Source of the DNA: Thermanaerothrix sp.
Lineage (GTDB): Bacteria; Synergistota; Synergistia; Synergistales; Synergistaceae
DNA length: 43,675 nucleotides
Assembly: GCA_026417795.1 (NCBI GenBank)
Contig: JAOACP010000016.1
Coordinates: 1 to 43,675, forward strand
Reading direction: 5' to 3'
The notes beneath the pieces were generated by a model, which was not told the DNA's origin, did no database searches, and saw only the letters and a list, made by a program, of their open reading frames with translations. Position numbers and translations under genes: made by a program. Positions 14,316-22,439 of this stretch are shown here, one piece after another. Every line of letters begins with the position of its first letter. Within the stretch, counting starts at the first letter, position 1.

Positions 14316-15106
14316 GGCATCCTCACATGGTGCCCAAGGCACCCGTGCCCTTTGCCGAAGGCCTTCCCCCAGAGGATCGCGTTCCTCACGTACTCCCGCC
14401 CCCTGGTGACCGCGGTCTTCAGATCGCTTCCCGCCGCCAGCTCCGCCGCTATGGCGCTGCTTAAGGCGCAGCCGGTGCCGTGGTCGTTGGCCGAGTCTAT
14501 CCGCAGGTCCTCGAACATCACCGCCTCTTGCTGCGTAACCAGCACGTCCAGTATCCCGTCCCCCGTAAGGTGTCCTCCCTTAAGCAGAACCCCCTTGGCC
14601 CCCAGCTCCATGAGGCGGGACGCCGCCTGGGGCATGTCCCGGCTTGTAAGGGATCCCCTTGGGAGGTTGAGCAGCCGCTCCCCCTCCGGAAGGTTTGGGG
14701 TTATGAGGTCCGCCATGGGGATGAGCCGTTCCTTAAGTGCCCTCTCAGCCCCCGCCTCCATGAGGCTGTGTCCGCTCTGGGACACCATTACGGGGTCCAG
14801 CACGATGGGCCCCCGGAAACCATGCAGCTCATCCGCCACCGCTTCTATGGTGGTGCTGGAGGACAGCATGCCTATCTTCACCGCCCCCACCGGGAAGTCC
14901 TCCAGCACCGCCCGGATCTGCTCCCTCACGGACCTCTCCGACAGGTTCTCCACGTGGAACACCCCCGTGGAGTTCTGGGCGGTAACCGCGGTTATGACGC
15001 AGGTGCCGAACACCTTAAGGGCCATGAAGGTCTTGAGGTCCCCCTGGATGCCCGCCCCGCCGCCGGAGTCGCTGCCCGCTATGGTCAAAGCCACTCCTCG
15101 AAACAA
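14288..15106 (-). CDS. thiD: Hydroxymethylpyrimidine/phosphomethylpyrimidine kinase
   Basis: A 272-residue ribokinase-fold enzyme that phosphorylates HMP and HMP-P to HMP-pyrophosphate. Motifs: LTIAGSDSGGGAGIQGDLKT at the N-terminus, GTCVITAVTAQNSTGV, VKIGMLSS, VLDPVMVSQSGHSLM, LITPNLPEGERLL, GVLLKGGHL, and the catalytic DSANDHGTGCALSSAIAAEL. The likely start is TTG at 15106, preceded by AGGGGTG; a GTG at 15094 is an alternative with a poorer ribosome site. It is the first gene after the TPP riboswitch, so TPP controls the whole operon. Confidence 0.94.
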   Translation of the reverse strand: MFRGVALTIAGSDSGGGAGIQGDLKTFMALKVFGTCVITAVTAQNSTGVFHVENLSERSVREQIRAVLEDFPVGAVKIGMLSSSTTIEAVADELHGFRGPIVLDPVMVSQSGHSLMEAGAERALKERLIPMADLITPNLPEGERLLNLPRGSLTSRDMPQAASRLMELGAKGVLLKGGHLTGDGILDVLVTQQEAVMFEDLRIDSANDHGTGCALSSAIAAELAAGSDLKTAVTRGREYVRNAILWGKAFGKGHGCLGHHVRMPWTETSLEG

Positions 15107-15245
15107 CGAAGATCACCCCTTCAAGACGGATTTGCCGCCTTGCTTCGCCGGGGAACCCTTTTTAAGAAGCCTGAACGCGCCGCTGCGAGCAGGAAAGAGG
15201 GAAGAGGCCTTGGGGCTTTCGCCCCCTTGGGTATGTAAGGATCAT

Positions 15246-15337
15246 CCTTCGCTCCCTACGCCGGCATTACCCGGATCAGGTTCTTGGGGTCGAGGGCCCA
15301 TGCCCTCCTCTCAGCCCCTTGGGGCTCCCCCGGAAAG
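15246..15337 (-). ncRNA. TPP riboswitch (THI element)
   Basis: The minus strand contains the conserved THI core: GGGGCTGAGAGGAGGGC, then a variable GGGCCCTC arm, then CGACCCCAAGAACCTGATCC and GGGTAATGCCGGCGTAGGGA. CTGAGA, GACCC, GAACCTGATC and the TAATGCC...GCGTAGGGA parts are the pyrimidine- and pyrophosphate-binding elements. It lies 140 bases upstream of thiD. Between them a GGGGC-GAAA-GCCCC hairpin (15211-15225) is followed by a pyrimidine-rich stretch but no clean T-run. Whether control is by termination or by ribosome-site masking is unresolved. Confidence 0.96.
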
Positions 15338-15377
15338 CTTTTATGAAAGGCATCAGCCTTTGGCTGGCTTAAGTAAT

Positions 15378-15406
15378 TTAATACCCCTTAACCTCAATTA
15401 GGTCAA
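15378..15406 (-). promoter_or_regulatory. thi operon promoter
   Basis: Minus-strand TTGACC (15406-15401), a 17-base spacer and TATTAA (15383-15378). The transcript would start about 35 bases before the TPP riboswitch core. Confidence 0.75.
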
Positions 15407-15435
15407 GGCCGGAAGACGAAGCCCAAAGGCGGTTA

Positions 15436-15465
15436 TGGACTTGACTTCCCGTGATGGCGTATCAT
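15436..15465 (+). promoter_or_regulatory. Probable promoter of the gmd cluster
   Basis: Plus-strand TGGACT (15436-15441), an 18-base spacer and TATCAT (15460-15465), about 40 bases before the gmd start. It diverges from the thi promoter about 30 bases away. The -35 matches at four of six positions, so this is a moderate call. Confidence 0.45.
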
Positions 15466-15503
15466 GGGCGTTGACTTTGCCTTGATCGAATGGAGTGTGG
15501 AAG

Positions 15504-16604
15504 TTGAAACCGAAGAAGGCTTTGATAACCGGCATAACTGGGCAGGACGGGGCTTACCTGGCGGAGTTCCTCCTGTCCAAGGGGTACCAGGTGCACGGCG
15601 TAAAGCGCCGGTCCTCCCTTTTCAACACCGGAAGAATAGACCACCTTTACGAGGACCCCCACGTGGAGAACCGGCGCCTCATCCTCCACTACGGGGATCT
15701 CACCGACTCGTCCAGCATAATAAGGGTCCTTCAGGAGGTACAGCCCGACGAGATATACAACCTCGGGGCCCAGAGCCACGTAAAGGTGTCCTTCGAGACC
15801 CCGGAGTATACCGCCAACGGGGACGGCATAGGGGTCTTGAGGATCCTGGAGGCCATGAGGATACTTGGCATGGAACGTTCCTGCCGGTTCTACCAGGCCT
15901 CCACCAGCGAGCTCTACGGCAAGGCCTGCGAGGTGCCCCAGCGGGAGACCACCCCCTTCTACCCTCGAAGCCCTTACGGGGCGGCGAAGCTCTACGGGTA
16001 CTGGATAACCGTCAACTACCGGGAGGCCTATGGCATCTTCGCCTGCAACGGCATCCTCTTCAACCACGAGTCCCCCCTGCGGGGAGAGACCTTCGTGACC
16101 CGGAAGATAACCCGTGCCGCCGCCAGGATAGCCCTGGGCCTTCAGGACAAGCTCTACCTTGGGAACCTGGACGCCAAGAGGGACTGGGGGCACGCCAGGG
16201 ACTACGTGGAGGCCATGTGGCTCATGCTGCAGCAGGAGAAGCCCGACGACTACGTGATAGCCACCGGCAGGACCCACACGGTGAGGGAGTTCGCCTCCCT
16301 TGCCTTCTCCGAGGCGGGGATACCGTTGCGGTGGGAAGGGAAGGGTTTGGAGGAGAAGGGCATCCACGAAAGGACCGGTAAGGTCCTGGTGGAGGTGGAT
16401 CCCCGCTACTTCCGCCCCACGGAGGTGGACATACTGCAGGGAGACCCCTCAAAGGCCATGAGGGTGCTTGGCTGGCGCCCTAAGACCACCTTGGAGGAGC
16501 TGGTCAAGGAGATGGTGGCCCACGACATGGAGGCCTCCCGGCGGGACCTTCTCTGCCGTGATGCGGGTTACTCGGTGAGGCGCTCCGCGGAGGACGTGCT
16601 GTGA
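15504..16604 (+). CDS. gmd: GDP-mannose 4,6-dehydratase
   Basis: About 366 residues, extended short-chain dehydrogenase fold. It converts GDP-D-mannose to GDP-4-keto-6-deoxymannose, the first step to GDP-L-fucose. Motifs: [20 protein letters not shown] with the NADP-binding glycine pattern, [19 protein letters not shown], the catalytic Ser/Thr-Glu in [10 protein letters not shown], and YxxxK in [30 protein letters not shown] and [20 protein letters not shown] follow. TTG 15504 is preferred because GGAG lies eight bases before it; GTG 15495 in the same frame abuts that site. The overlapping fcl supports the fucose branch over perosamine or rhamnose. Confidence 0.95.
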   Translation: MKPKKALITGITGQDGAYLAEFLLSKGYQVHGVKRRSSLFNTGRIDHLYEDPHVENRRLILHYGDLTDSSSIIRVLQEVQPDEIYNLGAQSHVKVSFETPEYTANGDGIGVLRILEAMRILGMERSCRFYQASTSELYGKACEVPQRETTPFYPRSPYGAAKLYGYWITVNYREAYGIFACNGILFNHESPLRGETFVTRKITRAAARIALGLQDKLYLGNLDAKRDWGHARDYVEAMWLMLQQEKPDDYVIATGRTHTVREFASLAFSEAGIPLRWEGKGLEEKGIHERTGKVLVEVDPRYFRPTEVDILQGDPSKAMRVLGWRPKTTLEELVKEMVAHDMEASRRDLLCRDAGYSVRRSAEDVL

Positions 16605-17554
16605 TGGACATGCGGATGCCGGAACCCATATTCGTGGCGGGGCACCGGGGCCTGGTGGGCTCCGCCCTGGTGCGGGCCCTCAAGGCCCGGGGGTATGAAA
16701 GCATAATAACTGCGACACGGCAGGAGCTGGACCTCACGGACCAGGGGGCGGTGAGGCGCTTCATGGAGTACCACAGGCCCGGGTCGGTTTTCATGGCCGC
16801 CGCCAAGGTGGGGGGCATAATGGCTAACGCCTCGCATCCTGCGGAGTTCATATACGAGAACCTGGCGGTGGAGGTCAACGTGATCCACCAGGCCTGGACC
16901 GCGGGGGTGAAGAAGCTTCTGTTCCTGGGGAGTTCGTGCATATACCCCAAGATGGCTCCCCAGCCCATGAGGGAGGAGTACCTGCTGACCGGTCCGCTGG
17001 AGCCTACAAACGAGGCCTATGCGGTGGCCAAGATAGCGGGGCTCAAGATGTGCGAGTACTACAACCGGCAGTACGGCGTGCCCTTCATCTCCGTGATGCC
17101 CACCAACCTCTACGGCCCGGGGGACAACTTCCACCCGGAGAGCTCCCACGTGATCCCCGGCATGATCCGGAAGTTCCATAAGGCCAAGGAGGAGGGGCGA
17201 GGTGAGGTGACCCTGTGGGGAACCGGCGCCCCAAGGCGGGAGTTCCTCCACGTGGACGACCTGGCGTCCGCCTGCGTATTTCTCATGGAACGCTACCAGG
17301 AACCTGAGATCGTGAACGTGGGCTCCGGGGAGGACCTACCCATAGCCCAGCTTGCGGAGATGATAAGGCGGGTGGTGGGCTTTGAGGGGGACATCCTGTG
17401 GGACCGGTCCAAGCCCGACGGTACCCCAAGGAAGCTCCTCGACGTGTCCAAGATACGCTCCATGGGCTGGAAACCCACCATAACCCTTGAGGATGGCCTT
17501 AAGGACACGTATCGATGGTTCTTGGACCACATGGATTCGATTCGGGGGCGCTGA
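16604..17554 (+). CDS. fcl: GDP-L-fucose synthase
   Basis: About 316 residues. This epimerase/reductase converts GDP-4-keto-6-deoxymannose to GDP-L-fucose with NADPH. Evidence: FVAGHRGLVGSALVRALKARG at the N-terminus, FMAAAKVGGIMANASHPAEF, LFLGSSCIYPKMAPQPM with the catalytic Ser/Cys, and the YxxxK pair in NEAYAVAKIAGLKMCEYY. The conserved TNLYGPGDNFHPESSHVIP and APRREFLHVDDLA are also seen. The ATG at 16604 overlaps the gmd stop (TGATG). A GTG at 16601 directly upstream is an alternative. The gmd-fcl pair gives a complete GDP-fucose supply if GDP-mannose is made elsewhere; no mannose-activation genes are in the window. Confidence 0.95.
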   Translation: MDMRMPEPIFVAGHRGLVGSALVRALKARGYESIITATRQELDLTDQGAVRRFMEYHRPGSVFMAAAKVGGIMANASHPAEFIYENLAVEVNVIHQAWTAGVKKLLFLGSSCIYPKMAPQPMREEYLLTGPLEPTNEAYAVAKIAGLKMCEYYNRQYGVPFISVMPTNLYGPGDNFHPESSHVIPGMIRKFHKAKEEGRGEVTLWGTGAPRREFLHVDDLASACVFLMERYQEPEIVNVGSGEDLPIAQLAEMIRRVVGFEGDILWDRSKPDGTPRKLLDVSKIRSMGWKPTITLEDGLKDTYRWFLDHMDSIRGR

Positions 17555-17555
17555 C

Positions 17556-18554
17556 ATGAAGGTAAAGGTTACTACCCAATTCCCGGAGTGGCCCCTTAGG
17601 CTTCAGAGCCCATCGGGGCTTTGCCAGTGGGACGGGGTTAGGTTCTTCATCGACGACGACACCGACGAGGCGGACGCCTGGGTGGTGTTTGATAACGTAA
17701 AGCGCACGGTGTCCGCCCTTTGCCCCCCGGAGAAGGTGGTGCTAATAACCTTCGAGCCTCCGGCCATAAAGAGCTACCCCTCTTCTTACCTTAAGCAGTT
17801 TGCCAGGGTAGTGACGTGCCATAACATGGACCACCCGGGGGTGATACGGTGGCAGCAGAGCCTTCCCTGGCACTACGGCCGGAACCTGGCGGGGCAAGGG
17901 GAGGATCGGTTCCTTGAGAGCTACGACACCCTTTCGGCGGACGACCCCTTCTCGGCCAAGGAGCGTCTTGCCTCCATAGTGTGTTCCGCCAAGCGCAGCA
18001 GGGACTGCCACCGCCGCCGCCATGAGTTCGTGTCCCTCCTTGAGGAGGCCCGCATAGAGGGGTTGGAGTTCTTCGGCCGGGGGCGTCCAGTGGAGGCGCC
18101 CTGTAAGCGGGATGCCATAAGGCCCTATAAGTACCACGTGGTGCTTGAGAACTCCTCGTATCCCGACTATTGGTCCGAGAAGCTGGCGGACGCGTACCTG
18201 GGGGGCGCCTTCCCCATATATTGGGGCTGTCCAAACTTGGAGGATTACTTCCCGGAGGGGTCCTTCGCCAGGATAGACATCGAAAGACCCAAAGAGGCGG
18301 TGGAACGGATAAGGGAGATCCTGGGAAGCTCCCTCTACGAGGACTCCATAGAGGCCTTGCGGAAGGCCAGGGACCTGGTGCTCAACCGCTACAACTTCTT
18401 CCCCGCCATGGCGTCATTGCTTAAGGAGATACCCGGCGGCAGCCCCCGGATGGTCATCATAAAGCCGGAGGAGCTCTTCACCCTGAGGGGGATGGTGCGG
18501 CGGGTGCGGCTTAAGGTGAAGCGCATGCTGGGGGCGGAGTGTGACCTAAGGTGA
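17556..18554 (+). CDS. Glycosyltransferase family 10, alpha-1,3/4-fucosyltransferase-like
   Basis: A 332-residue protein. The GT10 signature is clear: RPYKYHVVLENSSYPDYWSE (189-208) continuing through EKLADAYLGGAFPIYWGC, including Glu198-Asn199 and Glu208-Lys209 for the GDP-fucose site. The family moves fucose from GDP-fucose to a GlcNAc or Glc residue. The C-terminus ends in a basic helix (RGMVRRVRLKVKRMLG), similar in style to the membrane-associating tail of Helicobacter pylori fucosyltransferases. There is no signal peptide, so it is likely cytoplasmic at the inner membrane. It starts two bases after the fcl stop, with GGGGGCG as ribosome site. The acceptor is unknown; surface glycan is the natural inference. 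Confidence 0.87.
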   Translation: MKVKVTTQFPEWPLRLQSPSGLCQWDGVRFFIDDDTDEADAWVVFDNVKRTVSALCPPEKVVLITFEPPAIKSYPSSYLKQFARVVTCHNMDHPGVIRWQQSLPWHYGRNLAGQGEDRFLESYDTLSADDPFSAKERLASIVCSAKRSRDCHRRRHEFVSLLEEARIEGLEFFGRGRPVEAPCKRDAIRPYKYHVVLENSSYPDYWSEKLADAYLGGAFPIYWGCPNLEDYFPEGSFARIDIERPKEAVERIREILGSSLYEDSIEALRKARDLVLNRYNFFPAMASLLKEIPGGSPRMVIIKPEELFTLRGMVRRVRLKVKRMLGAECDLR

Positions 18555-19570
18555 GTCTCAACGTGATCCAGGTGCTGCCGGAGTTCGTGGAGGGCGGGGT
18601 GGAGCGGCACGTGCTGTACCTTTCGAACGCCCTTCACGCCATGGGGCACCGGGTAACCGTGGTGTCCCACGGCGGCCCGCTGGAGGGCCTTCTAAACGGC
18701 CCTTTCCACGTCTCAATGGATGTCCACCGAAAGAACCCGGTTTCAGGGGCCGCCTGTGCCTTGAGGCTTTCCAGGCTGGTGTTGAGGACGGGCGCCATGG
18801 TGGTGCACGCCCATTCCAGGGTGCCCGCCTGGATCTCCTGGTGGGCCTCCGCCCTGTCGGGGATCCCCTGGATGGCCACTTGCCACGGCTTCTACAGCAG
18901 GAACCTGGGCCTTCTCCCTTACAGGAGGGCGGGACGTCTCATCTGCGTAAGCCGCGCGGTGCGGGACTTCTTCGACGCCGTGGCTCCCAAGGTGCCGAAG
19001 GACGTGATATACAACGGCCTTAGCCCCTCACCACTTTCGTGGCAGGGAAGCGGCGAGGCGGTAAAACACCTGGTCTTCGTGGGGCGCCTTACCCCCGTTA
19101 AGGGCCTTCAGGTACTGCTGGCCGCCCTCGGGAAGCTTCGGGACTTGGGGTGGTTTTTGCACGTGGTGGGGGACGGGCCCAAGATGGAGGAGTACAGGGC
19201 CTTCGCGGAGGAGCTTGGTTTGTCCTCCAGGGTCCGGTTCTTAGGCTTTGTCCAAGAGCCCGAGGAGGTCATGGCAAGGTGCGACTGCCTTGTCTTCCCG
19301 TCCCTTGAAGAGGGCATGGGGCTGGTCTTGATGCGGGCCGTATCCATGGGGATGCCGGTTTTAGCCTCCCGCATCCCCGCGGTGATGGAGCTTGCCAGAG
19401 ATGGGGCTTCTCTCGTACCCCCGGGGGACGTGGACGCCTGGGCAGGGGCGCTGGGGGACTTCATTCGCCACGGCAAGGCCCAGTCCTTTGACCTCTCCGT
19501 AATACCATCGGTGGACGAGATGGCGTATAAGGTTGAGGAGTCTTACGTAAGGCTCCTTAGAGGTTTGTAG
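18551..19570 (+). CDS. Glycosyltransferase family 4
   Basis: A 339-residue GT-B enzyme. The N-terminal domain has NVIQVLPEFVEGGVERHVLYLS, the usual glycine-rich start of GT4 proteins, and VVHAHSRVPAWISWW. The C-terminal domain has HLVFVGRLTPVKGLQVLLAAL (nucleotide-sugar binding) and SRVRFLGFVQEPEEVMARC. The ExxxxxxxE-type motif is in CLVFPSLEEGMGLVLMRAVS. Members transfer sugars from UDP- or GDP-donors; donor and acceptor are not readable. The GTG start overlaps the preceding stop by four bases. It is part of the gmd-fcl-GT10-GT4 unit, presumably building the same surface glycan. Confidence 0.85.
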   Translation: MSLNVIQVLPEFVEGGVERHVLYLSNALHAMGHRVTVVSHGGPLEGLLNGPFHVSMDVHRKNPVSGAACALRLSRLVLRTGAMVVHAHSRVPAWISWWASALSGIPWMATCHGFYSRNLGLLPYRRAGRLICVSRAVRDFFDAVAPKVPKDVIYNGLSPSPLSWQGSGEAVKHLVFVGRLTPVKGLQVLLAALGKLRDLGWFLHVVGDGPKMEEYRAFAEELGLSSRVRFLGFVQEPEEVMARCDCLVFPSLEEGMGLVLMRAVSMGMPVLASRIPAVMELARDGASLVPPGDVDAWAGALGDFIRHGKAQSFDLSVIPSVDEMAYKVEESYVRLLRGL

Positions 19571-19616
19571 CCGAAAGGCGTTGGTTGTGTCCCGCGGGGT
19601 TTTGCGGTTTTAGGAT

Positions 19617-19647
19617 ATGCCGAGGTTGTCCTGCGGCATGGGGTTTT
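19617..19647 (+). terminator. Possible terminator or attenuator before the first heptosyltransferase gene
   Basis: Plus-strand ATGCCGAGG, a TTGT loop and CCT-G-CGGCAT form a 9-bp stem with one bulged G, followed by GGGGTTTT. It lies in the 115-base gap between the GT4 gene and the GT9 gene. It may end the fucose cluster transcript or reduce expression of the following genes. Confidence 0.45.
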
Positions 19648-19685
19648 AGCGAGCTTAAAAGCACACCGGCGGGAGGGTGCGTAAA

Positions 19686-20663
19686 TTGAGGATAGATCCT
19701 TCGAGGGTCCAGCGGGTTTTGGTGATAGGGCTTTCCTGCCTTGGGGATATGCTGCTGGCCTCCGCGGCCCTTTGGAACCTGCGGCTTTTTTTGCCCAAAA
19801 GTGACTTCACCATACTTGTGGGTCCCAGGGCTTTGGAGGCGGTGAAGGAGGATCCCATGTGGAACCGGGTGGTGGTGTACGACCGCCAGCGGGACTTCCC
19901 GGGGATAGTAGGCCGGTGGCGTTTCATATCGTACATGAGGAGCTTCTCTCCGGATCTCGTGGTGGACCTGCGATCGGGCCTTAACCCGCTCTTCTCCGGT
20001 GCTAGGTACGCTCCCCTGTGGGGAATTAGGGAGCTTATGCTGCCAAAGGGTCTGCACGAGGCGGAGCGGAACCTGTGGTGCATGTCCACCCTTGGGGTGC
20101 CGCTGGTGACCAGGGGCATGAGGTTTTACATAACCCCCAAGGCCCATCGGGAGGCGGAGGCCGTCCTTGGGGGCCGCAGCCCGGTGGTGGTCCTTAATCC
20201 GGGGGCTAATTCCAGGTTTAATAGATGGCCCGTTGATGGGTTCTTAAGCGTCGCCAGGTGGTTGGCTGGTAGGGGCTTATATGTTGGAGTGATAGGCAAG
20301 TCTCAGGATGAGATGGTTCTGGGGGAGACGATACTATCAGGTGTTGGTGATAGGGGAGTGGACCTAAGATCCCTCCCGTCCCTTGGGGTTTTAGGGGCGG
20401 TTATTTCCAGGGCTTCCCTGTTCGTGTCCAACGACACGGGGCCCCTGCATCTTGCAAGCGCGGTGGGGACTCCGACGGTTGGCATATACGCTAGGCGTGA
20501 CCTGGCGCTGCGCTACGGTCCTTGGGGCAACAGGCATGTCTGCGTGCTGCCTACTGAGGACCCCGCCGACGAGGCCGATGGGTCCAGGCTGGAGGCGCTT
20601 AAGTCCATAGGTGTGGATTCCGTGTTGGAGGCCTGTTCCCGTGTCCTGGAGGGTAGGGTGTGA
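19686..20663 (+). CDS. Glycosyltransferase family 9 (heptosyltransferase)
   Basis: About 325 residues, ADP-heptose:LPS heptosyltransferase family. The N-terminus has VLVIGLSCLGDMLLASAALW, the GT9 start (IRxxxLGDxxL type). The C-terminal domain has VVLNPGANSRFNRWPVDGF for the ADP-heptose site and SLFVSNDTGPLHLASAVGTPTVGIYA, the strongest signature. It probably adds heptose to the LPS inner core at the cytoplasmic face. TTG 19686 is preferred because GGGAGGG ends eight bases before it; GTG 19677 overlaps that site. The gene is read through into gmhB by a four-base overlap, which ties it to heptose synthesis. Confidence 0.88.
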   Translation: MRIDPSRVQRVLVIGLSCLGDMLLASAALWNLRLFLPKSDFTILVGPRALEAVKEDPMWNRVVVYDRQRDFPGIVGRWRFISYMRSFSPDLVVDLRSGLNPLFSGARYAPLWGIRELMLPKGLHEAERNLWCMSTLGVPLVTRGMRFYITPKAHREAEAVLGGRSPVVVLNPGANSRFNRWPVDGFLSVARWLAGRGLYVGVIGKSQDEMVLGETILSGVGDRGVDLRSLPSLGVLGAVISRASLFVSNDTGPLHLASAVGTPTVGIYARRDLALRYGPWGNRHVCVLPTEDPADEADGSRLEALKSIGVDSVLEACSRVLEGRV

Positions 20664-21187
20664 ACCGAGCGGTGTTCCTGGACCGGGACGGGGTGATCAT
20701 AAGGGATGTGGGATACCTGGGGGAGCCGGCGGGGGTGGAGCTGCTGCCAGGCGTTCCCAAAGCCTTGGGGCGCCTTAAAGAGGCTGGGTGGATGCTTGTG
20801 GTGGTCACCAACCAGTCCGGCATAGGACGAGGGTTCTTCTCCGAGGAGGACCATCTCATGGTGAGAAGGAGGATGGAGGAGCTCCTTTATGACTTCGGGG
20901 TGCGGCTGGACGGCTACTTCCACTGCCCCCACGGCCCCATGGAGGGGTGCTTTTGCAGGAAGCCAAGGCCCGGCTTGGTATTAAAAGCCAGTTGGGAGCT
21001 TCAGATTGACCCCGCCCGCTCCTTCGTGGTGGGGGATAAGATGAGCGACGTTGAGCTGGCCTGGAACGTTGGGGCCTTGGGTATACTGGTGGGCGATGAC
21101 GCTCCCTCGGCGGTCTACCATGCCAGAGGACCTATCTTGAGGACCCCTGGGCTTGCCGGTGCGGCGGAGCTCATCTTGGGCCCTTGA
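20660..21187 (+). CDS. gmhB: D-glycero-D-manno-heptose 1,7-bisphosphate 7-phosphatase
   Basis: A 175-residue HAD phosphatase that removes the 7-phosphate before HldE adds AMP. Motif I is FLDRDGVI (DxD), motif II is VVTNQSGIGRG, and the Lys is in CRKPRPG. Motif IV is VVGDKMSDVE. HCPHGPMEGCFC is the zinc-binding insert that separates GmhB from histidinol phosphatases of similar size. The GTG start overlaps the stop of the GT9 gene. With gmhA, hldE and hldD close by, the pathway assignment is firm. Confidence 0.93.
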   Translation: MNRAVFLDRDGVIIRDVGYLGEPAGVELLPGVPKALGRLKEAGWMLVVVTNQSGIGRGFFSEEDHLMVRRRMEELLYDFGVRLDGYFHCPHGPMEGCFCRKPRPGLVLKASWELQIDPARSFVVGDKMSDVELAWNVGALGILVGDDAPSAVYHARGPILRTPGLAGAAELILGP

Positions 21188-21208
21188 AAATCAGCCACGT
21201 AAACATGG

Positions 21209-21231
21209 AAAATCCGCCTCCTGGAGGTGGC
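21209..21231 (-). terminator. Probable terminator of hldD
   Basis: Minus-strand CCACCTC-CAG-GAGGCGG with one mismatch, followed by ATTTT, about 35 bases beyond the hldD stop. It lies between convergent gmhB and hldD. The stem is short, so the call is modest. Confidence 0.45.
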
Positions 21232-21266
21232 CTGCCCGGAAGAGGATCCGCCGGAGGGAAGGGGCG

Positions 21267-22226
21267 TCAGCCCTTTGAGGCTTCTTTCAAAAAGCGGCAG
21301 TAATCCTCAAGGGCCTCCTCTAAGGGGGTGAACTCGTGAGGATACCCGGCCCTTCGTAGGTTGGAGAGGTCCGCTTCCGTATGGTTTTGATACTTGCCCC
21401 TAAGGGCCTCTGGAAAGTCCACATAAGTTATTTCCCCGTATCCCAGCGCTTTTATTATCCCGTTGGCGACTTGGTTAAAGCTTTTTGGCGCGCCGGTGCC
21501 GCAGTTGTAGATGCCGCTGGGTCCTTGGTTGGCCCAAAACCACAGGTTGACCTTCACCACGTCCTTTACGTACACGAAGTCCCTCCGTTGCTCTCCGTCG
21601 ACGTACCCATCGGTCCCTTTGAAGAGCCTTGCCTTGCCGGTGGCGGTGATCTGATTGTAGAAGTGGTAGGCCACCGATGCCATGTTGCCCTTGTGGAACT
21701 CGTTGGGGCCGAACACGTTAAAATACCTGAGCCCTACCACCGGACTGGATGCGGCCTTAATCTGTTTTCTTACGTGATTGTCGAACACCAGCTTGGACAA
21801 ACCGTATGGGTTGAGAGGCCGTTCACATCCCGGCTCCTCGCTGAAACCCAGGTCTCCATTGCCGTATACCGCGGCGCTGGAGGCGTATATGAACGGAACC
21901 TTATTCTCCAGACAGAAGTTGAGTAGGTCTACGCTGTAGGACGTGTTGTTGTCCATCATGTAGTCCCCATCCATCTCCATGGTGTTAGAGCAGGCCCCTT
22001 GATGGAAGACCCCTTGAACGTCCACGCCGTTGAACCTGCCGGACGAAAGCAATTGGCGGAACCGGTCCTTGTGCAGGTAGTCGGTGAACCTGAGGCCTGT
22101 CAGGTTCTTGTATTTCTCTGACCTTGCCAGACGGTCCACAACCAGGATGTCGTCCAATCCCATGTCGTTAAGGCCCTTTATCAGGTTGCTGCCGATGAAC
22201 CCGGCGCCGCCGGTTACTATTATCAC
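21267..22226 (-). CDS. hldD: ADP-L-glycero-D-manno-heptose 6-epimerase
   Basis: A 319-residue NADP-dependent epimerase (RfaD) that makes ADP-L-glycero-beta-D-manno-heptose for LPS inner core. Evidence: MIIVTGGAGFIGSNLIKGLN, the diagnostic FHQGACSNTMEMDGDYMMDN, SSAAVYGNGDLGFSE, YxxxK in NPYGLSKLVFD, and RYFNVFGPNEFHKGNMASVA. The start is GTG with GGGAGTGA upstream. It is the only heptose gene on the minus strand here, placed between gmhB and gmhA, and it diverges from gmhA through a shared promoter region. Confidence 0.96.
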   Translation of the reverse strand: MIIVTGGAGFIGSNLIKGLNDMGLDDILVVDRLARSEKYKNLTGLRFTDYLHKDRFRQLLSSGRFNGVDVQGVFHQGACSNTMEMDGDYMMDNNTSYSVDLLNFCLENKVPFIYASSAAVYGNGDLGFSEEPGCERPLNPYGLSKLVFDNHVRKQIKAASSPVVGLRYFNVFGPNEFHKGNMASVAYHFYNQITATGKARLFKGTDGYVDGEQRRDFVYVKDVVKVNLWFWANQGPSGIYNCGTGAPKSFNQVANGIIKALGYGEITYVDFPEALRGKYQNHTEADLSNLRRAGYPHEFTPLEEALEDYCRFLKEASKG

Positions 22227-22382
22227 GTTGAGTCACTCCCTAAGGTTTGGTCCCTGGCAGTACATGACGGCCATGCAACATAAAAACATATAGACCCTTA
22301 CGAGACGCGGGTGCTTGTGTGCCTTGCAAGAGGCCCTTTTGTTAACGTGTCGATGTTTTCTATGGGGTTGCGCTTCTTTTGG

Positions 22383-22389
22383 TATTATA
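22383..22389. promoter_or_regulatory. Overlapping divergent -10 boxes for gmhA and hldD
   Basis: The plus strand reads TGGTATTATAG, an extended -10 (TGG-TATTAT, 22383-22388) facing gmhA. The same bases on the minus strand read CTATAATA, a perfect TATAAT (22389-22384) facing hldD. Neither side has a good -35 box. Two polymerases could not occupy the site at once, so the two arms of the heptose pathway may compete for initiation. Confidence 0.55.
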
Positions 22390-22439
22390 GCCCATGTTAA
22401 CGGTGCCACCCGCATTTGATGGAAGGAATGGTTCGTACG

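Noticed and set aside
15462-16367. 301-codon minus-strand ORF opposite gmd
   Set aside because: It is antisense to an unmistakable gmd; composition is shadow-like and there is no start signal.
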